A stretch of DNA of 64,000 bases, from the NCBI RefSeq assembly GCF_040954835.1, contig NC_090696.1, positions 75,453,722-75,517,721 of the forward strand, written 5' to 3'. How positions within the stretch are numbered: the stretch's first letter is position 1; every line of letters starts with the position of its first letter. The translations under genes and the position numbers were made by a program. The notes under the pieces are model-generated. The model was not told the DNA's origin. It was given only the letters and a program-made list of their open reading frames with translations, and did not search any database. Of this stretch, positions 24,421 to 36,100 are shown in pieces. This DNA comes from Lepisosteus oculatus. Lineage: Eukaryota > Chordata > Actinopteri > Semionotiformes > Lepisosteidae.

Positions 24421-25290
24421 TACAGTATGTGTGTATTTACTATACCTTTCTGTGAACGCACATACGAGACGTGACGAGGAGACCTAATATTTATATATAA
24501 AATGATATAATTGATATAAATGTAAAGGAAAAATGATCGTCAGACGCTTGATATCTTCTTATGATGAGGTCTAGATAAACCTTAAAGTCGGGTGTCGTCT
24601 TTTCGGGGTGTTTTATATTCTTGTATCGGTCCCTTTGCATTTGACAGTGTATTTAGCCAACTTGTTTGAATTGCTTAATTGGACATTATTTATTCTTCAA
24701 GCAAGAATTGTAAGGCTTCCGTTTTTTAAATAATGCCTCTTCAGAGCTCAATAGGCGGACAGGAGTTTACAGTGCGACCCAGCCTAACTGTGAGCTGTCG
24801 TCCATCTTCAAAACATCTTCAAAACGTAAAAGGAGGCACGCCTGCGTTTCATCTGTCTTGCCGTTTTCTTCCAGGTCAAGGTGACCTGTGCTGTTAATCC
24901 AGGTCAGTGTAACTATCTGTGAAGTGTTTGTGTTTATATACTATGGGAGTGGTGGAAATCATTCATTTTTTTTCTCCTCCCTGTGGGGAAAAAAAAATAT
25001 TTCTATGACCAGTATTAGTTACCCGGCGTCCTTGTCAAATTTCCCATTGGCGTTTACTCCTCATGGCCTCCTAATAACCTCCCTCTCTGAACTGGCTCCC
25101 TCACTCTGCTCTCCTCCCCACTGAGAGCTGGGGTGTGGGGAGCGGACTGGCGCCTCATCCAGGTGGGGCTGCACACTGCTGGGGGTGGAGGGGATCCCCA
25201 TGACCTGGGGAAGAGGGCAGATGGAGGAGTTTATCACCCAGGTTGATGTGCTGCGCGGGAGCTGATCGTCTCCTGTTCTCGGCCGCTCTC
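24421..25290. other. PRIMPOL 5' flank/first intron
   Basis: No coding exon recognised. An acceptor (CTCTCCAG, AG at 25292-25293) could begin the exon holding the PRIMPOL ATG at 25327. The right part becomes GC-rich. Confidence 0.4.
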
Positions 25291-25326
25291 CAGGGTGTCT
25301 CCCCGGCGCCGCCCTGCTGGTGAGGG

Positions 25327-28300
25327 ATGATCAGGCAGGAGTGGGGCGAAAGGGTGAGGAGGGTGGCGTGCCGGGCCGAGTGGTACCAGCACTGGCCCCT
25401 GTCCTCGCCGTACAAGCCCAGGCTGTCCAGGCCCTGGCAGCCGTCTACTCTGTGGCGGGTTTTCCCCCGCCAGGGCCTGGCCTTCGCTTTCGCCAAGAGC
25501 CGCGCGGAGGTGAGGGGCCGGGGTCGGCGGGGCCGTTTCGTCTGGGGGGGGGAGTCGGAGCGCGATCTGCTGTGAAACAGGGCGTGAAGCTTCCGTGTGC
25601 TTCTGCCCCCCGAAGGGTGTCCACGTGTTCGCGCTGGAGAACGGCCCCACCGAGGCCGGGCAGAGGATCTACCTGGTGACCACGTATGCCGAGCTCTGGC
25701 ACTACTACAGGTGAGTCCCGTGACGGGAGAGGGGGGGGGCGTCCGGTCTGGGGAGCCCGCGTAGCTGCTGTGGGATAACTGCTCCAGGCACGGCGGGGAA
25801 TGAAGCCAGGGTGGCGACTTCATCAGCGCGACGGGCTGGCGTGTTGCCGACTGCCCCATCCCTCTGTGTAAACTGGCGGCTCCTTCTCCGAGTTCTGGAT
25901 GTCCTTCCGCGTACTTCCCGCTGGTGTCCTGCGCTCTTTGTTTCACTGATGGCGGAGAAGTAGTCGTATAACCAGACGCCTAATTGTACACCTGTGACGA
26001 TCTGGACCTTGCTCAGATATGAATACAACTTTGAGGGCAATATGATCAAGTCCCGAAAAAACAAAGATGCCTAATTATTATTCCCTTAAAACAGTCATGA
26101 TGCTGGTAAAAAAAATTCTCTACACTGTTTTCAAGAGCAGTCTTTGTTAGCCACATACAGTAGATCGAAGTTCTAATATTTTGTGAAGCGGCCTACTTTT
26201 ATTTCATGTACTGTATCTAGTGTGTGAATATATAGCAAATAAATTCAAGGGACTACAACTTATTGTTCAAAAGCTTTCATGTCACATTACACACTCAGAG
26301 CTGTTTGCACAAATTGGTCTGCTGCCAGCACAGCGTGTTTTGGTTTTCACCCCAGGACTTACAGGCGGTCTCTAATGCACTGCTATGAGGTCATCCCCGA
26401 AGGTGCAGTGTGCAAGCTGTACTTCGATTTGGAGTTCCACAGGCCCTCGAACGAAGGTCGGGATGGAAAACAGATGGTGGCGTTTTTTATTCAGGTATGG
26501 AGCCAGCGGTCTTCACGGCGTAGGAGCAGCACAGACGTATTACAGGTCCAGTTCACAAAAGGTTTCTTAATTCAGAGTGTGTGAGCGAAAGTTACAGCGT
26601 TTCATTATCCTCTTATGTTTCTAACCGAGGAGAGAAGGGTCTGAAACCCTTGCGCTGAGCTGTGCAGAGTCACTTCACTAGGGCTGTAGTGTATGCAAAT
26701 GGTGTGGAAAGACAGGAAGACAGGGTAATAAGATGCCCACGGTACTCTGGCAGCTATGAGGAGTGCCTGATTTTCATGCATGTTTGTGAAGTCAAAAAGC
26801 CCCATTGAGATGAAGTCCTTGCGGGAAGCTGCAGCAGCAGTGGCAAGAGAAGACACCCCAGGGCTTTGGCTGCGGGCTCCCGGACCCTGGATGTGAGCAT
26901 GTCCCAGACAAGACCTTCTTTGCACTGATTTTAAACTGATCTGTGGTTTATCTTGTGTCCTAGTATGTATGTCTGAAATTGGAAGAGGAATATGGAATTA
27001 AAATCTCCAGGGATGATGTTCTGAATTTGGATTCCAGCACAGAAGAAAAGTTCAGTCGACATCTAATATTCCTTGTTCCGAATGCAGCTTTTAAAGACAA
27101 TATACACGTTGGTATGTATTTAGATAATTTCTGGTGATTTGTTTGTATTGCAGCCTCAGATAATTAATGACCAAATACCCTGTTAACTTGGCTTATAATT
27201 CTGTGAAAATGTAATGCAAAATCGCCTCAAGTTTTGGGTCACACCTGTAAAGAATTGTAGCGCTGTGTGAACTTCTAAAAAAACAAGACAAGCCCAGCTT
27301 ACACCATTATTCTGCTAATTCTCTGGTGTCGTGTGTCTGCCTGTCTCATTAGGTCTTTAGATCACTTAACTCCTTTTTTTTTTTTTTTTTAGTTTTTGAA
27401 TTATAAAGCAGTGTGACGTTTCTCGGTGTGATATTACGTTCTTACTGGTCTCATTTTCCACTTGAAGGCCATTTTGTCCACAAGGTGTTAAAGCCAGCGC
27501 TGGAGGAGCTGAGAAGGAGAAGACACCGTCTGGTGACAGAAACCCACCTGGAGAGCAATGGACAGCCTGCAAGCAGCCAATCCCCTCTTCCGTCTTTTGG
27601 ACCTGGGCAGGAACCGGAGGCTGAGAGGCTGAGGAATCCATATCCCAAGAGACAGAGAACCGGGGAGGGTCCAACCTCCCCATCTCCTCAGGCTGGGGGC
27701 CTGCTGTTTCTCTTCGTGAAAGACAGAGATGGACAGGATCAGCTCTTTGTTGATGTCGGTATGAATAACATTGTTCGGCTTCCGTTTGCAAACACCGACG
27801 GCTTTTTCTGGGTCTTACACGCGGCGCTCTGAAGTATCTATCAGTTTACAGACTGTGACTGCCTTATGAATTGCATACCCCTCACTTTGAAGAGTTACTC
27901 ATCTATTGCTGTCCTCCTTCCCTGTTAGGAGTGTACACAAAGAACAGAAATTTCCGCCTGTACAAATCTTCCAAAGCTGGGAAGAACGTTGCCTTCAGTG
28001 TAGCGGAGGACAACACATTTGTCCCCAGGCCTCAGAAGCACCTGTCTCACGAAGAACAAATATTTCTCGCCTCCCTCGTCAGCAATGTTCGGTACTGCTC
28101 TTCGTAATTCTTTGGTGAAATCAAAGACACTTGCATCCAGTTGGGTTACAAATGAGAGGAAGTCATTTATCCCATTCAGTCCCAGTCAGGCAGTGGTTTC
28201 TAGTAGCTTACTGATCCAAGGATCTCCTTCGGCTGCTTTCTTGAAAGTTCCCAGGGAATCGGCTTTAATCCTGGCTGTTCAGTCAGAAATCATTAGGGAT

Positions 28301-31300
28301 TTCTGACCATTCTTTTTAAGTGTGCCACAAGATTTTGTGTGTCACAGAGTGAAAGGATATGTTTTGTTTGTAAAGTTTTTGAAAAGCGTACAAAATAGTT
28401 TGTAGGCAACTCTAATCCCAGTGTCATTCAAAATGTGATGTCAGGTTTCACAATGGTGTAGCTACTGGCCAAGCTAAAAGAATAAACTAGTTCTTTCAGA
28501 AGTCTGCTTACATATATGAAATATATGAAAATGACTTTAAAGTAGAAAACAATAAAAGGTTCAGTCTGATTTTATTGGAAGATGGGATATACAGTATTAG
28601 TATGTAACTTTGTTTTATTGTCTCTACACTAGGTTCTCAGATGGTCTGATTATTCTAACTTGTGATGTTCCCGAGGCTACAAAAACAAAGTGCATTCATA
28701 CAGCAGTTCCCAAATCAGGTAATGTGTCTTAGTCTGGAGGACTTGAAATTAATGTTTAGAAATGGAAATAATAATAATAATAATAATAATTGCTTACACT
28801 TATATAGCGCTTTTCTGGACACTCCACTCAAAGCGCTTTACAGGTAATGGGGACTCCCCTCCACCACCACCAATGTGCAGCATCCACCTGGATGATGCGA
28901 CGGCAGCCATAGTGCGCCAGAACGCTCACCACACATCAGCTATCAGTGGGAAGGAGAGCAGAGTAATGTAGCCAATTCATAGAAGGGGATTATTAGGAGG
29001 CCATGATTAGTAAGGGCCAATTGGAAATTTGGCCAGGACACCGGGGTTACACCCCTACTCTTTTCGAGAAGCGCCCTGGGATTTTTAATGACCACAAAGA
29101 CCACAAATGTGATGGCATTATTTATATTTTCATTTAACCATGTAACATACTAATGTAGGTACAAAATGGTACCAAAGTAATTGTTTAAAGATGTTTTTAA
29201 AACTGTAAACATACAGAAATTTAGTGTTTTCATTGATTTGAACTTGAATTCTTTCTTATCTGAATTATTTCTTTTAATTTGTTTGTAGGGTCTGTTGGTG
29301 GATGTCAGTATTCTCCTTACATAGAAGTGGACAACTTTGTGCTCTCTCTGGTGAACAAAGATGGCATTGAAGGCAGTAAGGCCTCTTTATCCTTTAAACA
29401 CTCACACTGCAATGGGTGTAAGGAGATCAAGACCTGAGATAGTGTTGTCTTGTTTTTGCTCCTGAACAGCCATACGGCAGTGGAATTACTTTTCCTCTGA
29501 GGAACTTCTGGTTTATGACATCTCCAAGTATCGCTGGTGCCAAAATGTAGGCAGGTTCCATAAAAGCAACAATATCATGTAAGTGGTACCTCTGTTGTTT
29601 TTCTTCAACCATTTACATTTCTGTTTCTGAAGGGGTCTGTAGCACACTTCTGCATGCAATATACAGAAAGGGGAGGCCATTCACCCTGCTGTGCTCCACT
29701 GAGTTCCATGTCTCTGTATCCTGTAGTTAATACTGGCTGTACTGTGAGCATGGAAGCATTCTACCCCTCTACACCAGCAAGGAACAACTTTCAAATTTGA
29801 CTAAAAACCTTTAGGAAATGGAAAACATCCACAATGCAACAGTCTGTGCCGCAGGGAGACTTCTGAGCGATACAGCCTCTGGCTTCAGAAGGACTTGACA
29901 AAAATCACCCCCCCCCACCATGCATATTTACATCAGACGCCAACACGCACGCTTACGAAGAAACTACTGCAAGCGCCCGTGTGTAGCTTTGAATCGGAAA
30001 TGAAAAAACACCGCCCGGATATCGGGTTTCACTGCTCGTCTCTGAAGAGGGTTTCACTGGATGGCGGATCAGAGAGGCCGCGGTCGGTTTGGAGAGGAAA
30101 CCGTTCCGAAGGATGTTGTGCGTCTCTAGGTTAATGCATCCAAATCTGGTCTCCCTTCCAGGATCCTGGTGGATCTGAAGGAGGAGGTCTGGTATCAGAA
30201 GTGCCACGACCCTGTGTGCAGGAGTGAGAATTACAGATCTCCAAGTAGGTTCCCACGAGCAGAGGCTCCTCTACGGCCCCCGCGCTGTCTGTTCCAGATG
30301 TGATTTTTATTGCTGTCTCTCCCACAGGTTTGCCCTTGCCCCGTGAGGTGTGTCTCGGCTACCTCGTGAAGGAGGTCAGTAAATGGTGAAAACGTTCTCC
30401 CTTCCCGCTTGCACTGTTAATGATTGCTCTCGTGTTGAATTCAACCTCGCCGGCGTTGTTCACTTTGGCATGAAGTGAGTGCCTGCTCATTATCCCACCG
30501 TTAGTTTTTGGCCTCGCATAGTGTCCGCGCATAATAAACGTGTCCTGAGTGTTTACATTTTCATTGGCACAGTGTGCGCCATAATGGCGGCTGATAAGAT
30601 GGCAATGTTGGGCTGCAGTGATTTTTACAGTTGGTGTAATAGTGGAATACTTTCCTTGCCTGAAGAGGCGCAGACAGGATGAAGTTAGGTTATTTAACCT
30701 CTCATTAATTTAGCTGAATTGGAAATTCCAGCTCGATTTCCAGAACAGTTTCCATTTTTATTTCCTTTAAAACACACCTTGTAATCCAGAGTGCTTACTG
30801 GGTGTGGTGGCAACTCCCTTTAGCCCAGAATCTCCAAATCAACGCTTCAGTAGGTGACTGGGGTCGCTGTCTGGGGTCTTTCTTCAGGTGAGACATTAAA
30901 CTGAGGTCCTGACTGATGATCTCTGCTGTTCATAAGAGTAGGGTTTAACTGCAGCGTTGTGGTTCAATTCCACTTTGCGTTTGTCTGATCTAGTCTACCT
31001 GCGGTGCCCTCTTTATTCAGTTGGTAAAGTCACCATAAATTCCTACTACAAGTAATTGTATATGGCCAATGAAGTGATCTTCTCTTATTTCTCACTTCGC
31101 CTGAGCAGCTGTGTGGTAGGGCTGCTGTATGCCACCCAGATGGGTGCTGTACTTCAGTGGTGGATATACTCCTCCCAGAAAAGCTCCATATAAATGAAGA
31201 AATGAACCACTAATACTGCACATAAGCTTCATATAATGTTCTGGGTTGGACATTTTGCATTCTTATCCAGAAAACAAGGAGGGGAAATGGCATAAGAGCG

Positions 31301-32247
31301 CAAGTTAATTCAGGGGAACTGCTTTGTATTAAATCCTCAATTCAGGTTTGAAAGAAGGAGTATTGGGGAAGCGAAAACTGCAGTGTGTGTGATCTGTCAG
31401 GATCGCTGTGGCGGAGTAGCTCACAAAGTTACATGCACTCTTTTGTCATTATTACCACGCCTGTTTCAGAATACAGTTTCGCAGAAGCGTAGTTCAGGCT
31501 GTGTGAAGGGGGTCTTACGTGGCAACCTTAAAACATTCATCTAGGCTACGTGATGCATAAACAAAACAGTGGTGCGTATTGTTACAACAGAATAATAGTT
31601 ACCGAAGTCATCTGGGCTCCAGCAGTTGTAACATGAGCTCAGAAGTATGAGCTCAGGTTAGAGCTGGGGTTTGGGTTATTTCTCACACTTGAGAAAACGA
31701 TCATTTCAGGAACGTCACCTGAGCATGTGCATCGGATCCTAGGCCACCTATGTGACTGTTTCTGGTAACGCCACTCTCCAAGTCTCTCCAGAGCCTTCTC
31801 ACTCCCCATGCTAGCGGACTAATCTTTCAGGGGAGTGGGGTTGTGGATGTTTTGTGGGAGCGGATCAAAGCAAAGTGACAGAGTGGATGGAGTGCTGGCT
31901 AGCTCATGCTCTTCAGCTTGTATAAGTAAGTGACCCCTTTCTTTGTTTTTCCCAAGGATGAAAATGATTTTGCGTTCACGATGGACGAAGCTGGGAACAT
32001 CGTGCCAAGCCAGGGGCGTCACGCCGCCGAGGCAGGCGGCCCGTGTGCGTCGGTGGAGCCCACTGGCCGGGCCGCAGGCTGGGAGCCCGGCCCTGACGAC
32101 CAGGCTTGCCTGCAGGCGCTGGAGGAGGTGGAGCTGAGGGCCTTCCTGCCCGGCGAGCCGCCCCGCCCCGGAGCAACACTGGCCGACGAAATCCCAGACG
32201 AACTTTTACTGGACACCCTCATTGAATACGAGTCTCAGGCTCGGTGA
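25327..32247 (+). CDS. primpol: PRIMPOL, primase-polymerase (complete, 12 coding exons, 573 aa)
   Basis: Exons: 25327-25509, 25616-25710, 26356-26494, 26964-27111, 27468-27758, 27929-28091, 28633-28718, 29289-29375, 29470-29578, 30162-30244, 30328-30374, 31957-32247. All splice sites are AG/GT and the joined frame is open. AEP-family DNA primase that restarts replication downstream of lesions by de novo priming, in nucleus and mitochondria. Catalytic motif I DLE (Asp117, Glu119), motif II SRH (Ser170, His172) and motif III Asp284 in LFVDVG are all present. The zinc-knuckle residues Cys421, His428, Cys448 and Cys453 keep the human spacing. The last exon encodes an acidic tail with two likely RPA-binding motifs (about 524-540 and 554-567, including DEIPDEL). 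Human is 560 aa. The linker coded by exon 5 is the most divergent region. A poly(A) signal AATAAA lies at 32915-32920. Confidence 0.95.
28785..29105 (+). repeat. SINE/LINE-tail composite repeat
   Basis: Opens with cttatatagcgcttttctgg...actcaaagcgctttacagg and ends with a conserved block ...acacccctactctttt...gcgccctgggatttttaatgaccaca. The same final block ends the 5S-headed SINE at 58228-58640. It lies in a PRIMPOL intron. A (TAA)n tract precedes it at about 28768-28788. Confidence 0.7.
30850..31200 (+). repeat. Decayed SINE fragments (tail shared with the tRNA-Glu SINE)
   Basis: Contains gagacattaaactgaggtcctgac near 30890 and a tail at about 31040-31098 (attcctactacaag, ttgtatatggccaatgaagtgatct). 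That tail is about 80 percent identical by eye to 34589-34633. A second piece, with gggctgctgtatgccacccagatgggtgctg, follows to 31200. All within the PRIMPOL intron of about 1.6 kb before the last exon. Confidence 0.55.
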
Positions 32248-33119
32248 GATTAGTATGTGTTATATGATGGGTGCGCACATGCTTGGAGAAAGGAGCCTCC
32301 TTCACTTTGGTCATACCTTTTGACCATGTAAAAGATATGGCACCTGCCTTTATCTAGGAGCACCTTGTTAATAATTACTGATTCCAGTGCTGTTCCCCAG
32401 GCACCTCACCTTGAACAGAGGAAGTGTATCACCAAGGAGAGGACACAAACACCTGTATAGCCTTTGGAATCTGTTATCTCATCCTTCCACCTGATTATCA
32501 CACTGTAACAACTGGACTACACGCTCAATCTGAAAGAAAATGGCACTCCTTAATCAGGCTAAAATGAATGAATAACAGATTTCACCCCTTTCTTTAAACC
32601 ATTACAGAAACTTTATTAAATTAACTACATGGCGATACAAGGTTGAAGAGGTTATGGTGGGTTTTATTCAATTCTGTTCCTGTATAGTTGCAACATTTAA
32701 CTGCTGAATATGATACTGCAAAGGTCACTTCTGTTTCATCTGTTAAAATTTCACATTGGATGATGATTTTGCACCATTTCTATTTATATCCCCTCCTGCT
32801 GTTTACTGGGATGTTCAGCTTTAAATCTAAGTTCATATCTAAATTTAAACATTTATTCATAATTTATTTGTAAGACCGCTTGCTCGCTGTCACATTAAGA
32901 TTAATAGGTGTCTCAATAAAAGCCAACATTGTAACCTTTCGCTGTCAGTATCCCACCCTGAATCCCTCTAAAAGCACAAGACCGCATCAGTCATCAGTCC
33001 AGCTACAGAAACTCATTTTACACGAGCCCAAAACAAAACAGAAAACCGTGTGAATCAACATATGAAAAAAAAAGACTAAGTCACTATCTGCAGTAGAGAT
33101 GCATCCAAGTGTATGGCTT
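32248..33119. other. Convergent PRIMPOL/CENPU 3' region
   Basis: The two genes end tail-to-tail about 870 bp apart, so their 3' untranslated regions probably overlap or nearly touch. The plus-strand AATAAA at 32915 suits PRIMPOL, and minus-strand AATAAA motifs at about 32850-32870 suit CENPU. No further gene seen. Confidence 0.55.
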
Positions 33120-36100
33120 TCATGATTTCTTGCTCAGTTGCTCGAGGGAGTCCTGCAGTTGCGTATTGATTTTTAGCAGCTGGTGCTCGACTCCCAACAC
33201 ACTCCGCATTTCCAGGAGTAAAGAGGGGAGGCTGGAGGGGCCGTACTGTGAAACAGAAAAGGCCCAGTGAGAAGAACTCAAGAGCAAGCTTAAGGGTGAT
33301 CAATGCATTTCTGATACGGCTTAAGTTTGTACAATGTGTCCTACCAGCTGTGCATGTTTGAACCCAGGGCCCCAGCACTGTGAGGCACAAATGCCCATCA
33401 CTGTGCCCCCCCCAGAGCAGTGTAAATTCATGCCAGATTAGCTCTTGTCGCGAACGGCGAGTCTCTTGGCAAGCGCCCCTCCAGCCCAGCCGCTCACCTC
33501 CTCTCTCTCGGCAGGATGAGCCTGCCTGTGCCGCAGGTAGGCCCGCTGCAGGGCCTTCAGAGACCCGAGCAGCGCTGTGCCCTGCTCCAGGCTGGCCCGT
33601 TTCTCGCTCAGCTGGGCGTGTTCCTTCTGTAATTCGCGCAGCTCAGTTTGTCTCCTGCAGGAGCAGGCAAAGGCATCCATATAATTAAAGTCTGATGTAC
33701 TATAAGAAATAATTACAGCCAGATACTTAACTGCTAAGTACTACTACTTGCGTGCTTTAAATAAAAGTCCCTGCTCCTGGAAACTCAGAGTATATAGTTG
33801 ATCCATCCTTGTATTTTATTTCATACAAACTTTAGAGGAATTAAACGGAGAAATTTGAGATCTTGATACAAATGAAGATGGGCTTAGTTTTCCCCAAGTT
33901 CTTCATTTCTTTCACAGAACAGGAATTTTGCTTTCGGAAATCTGCGGGAAACTGGAATAATGCCGAGTCTCGTACACACGGCAACTCGTGGCAAAACCAA
34001 CACTGGTGCGCAAACTCTACTTACTTCCTTAGTTCGTGTTTGACCTCCAGCAGCCGTGATCTTTTACGATTAATAGCACTGTTGGTCTAAATCCGGAGGA
34101 AAAGAACATGTTGGAACAAAGCAACGGATAGTTAGTTGTACCTTTCACTTACATTAACAGTCGGACTACTGAAAGAAGAGGAACACAGAAGGCAAATCAC
34201 TCTAACAGGACCGAACTGGAGTAATCTAGGCTGTCAACGTCTGTACACAAAACGCAACATAAAAGAACCAGTTCCATGAGCATCGTGAAAGCATCTGGAA
34301 AGTCATGGAGGCATCTTTAGTAGATACACAAATATTTAGAATCTAATTTTCAATACCTGTGTGTAGATGGAAACTTCATTTGAAAAATTCCACTGCTGCA
34401 CAGTGCTTTACCCCAGTCTAAACTTTCCCTGGTGGTCTAGTGGTTAGGATTCGGTGCTCTCACTGCTGCGGCCTGGGTTCGATTCCCGCTCAGGGATACC
34501 AGTCGGATACCAGGCTTCTCTTTCCCTGTCTGTGTGTCTTAGTGGGTACATGGAGAGCAAGCTGGGGTATGCGAAAAGACACATTCCTAGTGCAAGAAAT
34601 TGTATAGGGCTAATAAAGTGATCTTATCTTAGATCTGATCTTAAACGTGTTTCTAGCTGCATAAACAAGCGAGTTATGTTGTGCGAAAGTTTCAGTGAGA
34701 TCGTATTTTTTCAGCCTGCAGTTATACAGGCTGCACAGCTGGGTAAGCACAGGCCACATCTGAAAGAGTAAACAGGGAAAGGCTGGCTTTCCATCTCTGT
34801 CAGAGACAAAACTTCACGACTGTACTGCTGAGAACAGCAAAAGAGCCTGGCTGAGCAGATGAAGCCAACCTACAGCACCATTATGAGAAACACCTCATCC
34901 CTCTGGGTCACAACACTCTGGACACCAGTTCACCACAGGGCACCGAACATCTTTGATCGAACCTCCACCTTGATTTATTACAACAGTTGCAAGTGTAAAA
35001 AGATGTCTTCCTTCCCTGACACAACATCTGTAATTCTTTTTGTGTGTGAAAAGTCCCAAGGAATGACTAAGAAGTACCTCCCCCTTCCAGATGAAATAAA
35101 AAGAAAATCACCTTGCTGTTTTCCCTTTTCAGCTGCTTCAGCTCCTTTGTCATGTGTATCTAAAAAATACAAGATTTATTGTCTTGCAGGCATGAACCAG
35201 AGAGATTAACTGTAATGTACACATGACTGGACAGTTCTAGTATCTCTACGAGCTTCTGCACTCTGAGAGGTGAGAGGTGCCGATTACAGGAGTACGGTAT
35301 AAGGTGTTATTTAATTGGGCTGTGATTAAACAGTTGCTGTTCACATTGTTTAACATAGGTTTTGTCCAAACTCTAATTAATTGCTTACACTTATATAGCA
35401 CTTTTCTGAAAAGTGGAAGCAGCTGAAAACAAATCCACTCAAAGTGCTTTACAGGTAACGGGGATCCCCTCCACCACCGTGCAGCCCCACCTGGATGTGC
35501 ATGGGCTCCAGATTAATTATTTTACGGACCAGGACCTGAAGCATTAAGACTTCAGTGAAGACATCTCATGCAATTGCACTCACAGCTGATACCAGGGCAC
35601 AGGATACAAGCAAGCAACTACATAAAACACACAACACTTGGAAATCTCAGACTAGTTACTGAATTTCATCTGCTCTATGAGGACTCACCGTGTCGGTAAG
35701 TTGATCCACAAACTTCGTAGAAAGGGTTTCTATTGCTCGTTTGGCCACATCCCTTCCCCCAGTCTCCCTGAAGCAGAACAAGAGCAGATCAGGCCTATGG
35801 CTTACGCGACAAACAGCAGGTTTATGAGCAGGGGCTCCAGATCAATTATTTTACGGACTGGGACCTGAAGCATTATGACATCTCATGCAATTGCAATCAC
35901 CACTGATACCACAGCAGAGGATGCAAGCAAACCCAGCGGCTGTCCGGCAATATGTCAGAGCAGAGCAGGAGACGTGACACGTCACAGGCAGGCTCAAGGT
36001 ACCCCTGTTACAGCCACAGATGGAAGCAGCTGAAAACAAATACACTCACTTGTACTCTGACACAAAATCCTGAAACGCAGCCAGCACCACGTCCAGTTCG

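Noticed and set aside
25155-25946. 263-aa minus-strand open frame
   Set aside because: Antisense to PRIMPOL exons 1-2 in a GC-rich stretch; stop-poor by composition, no homology seen.
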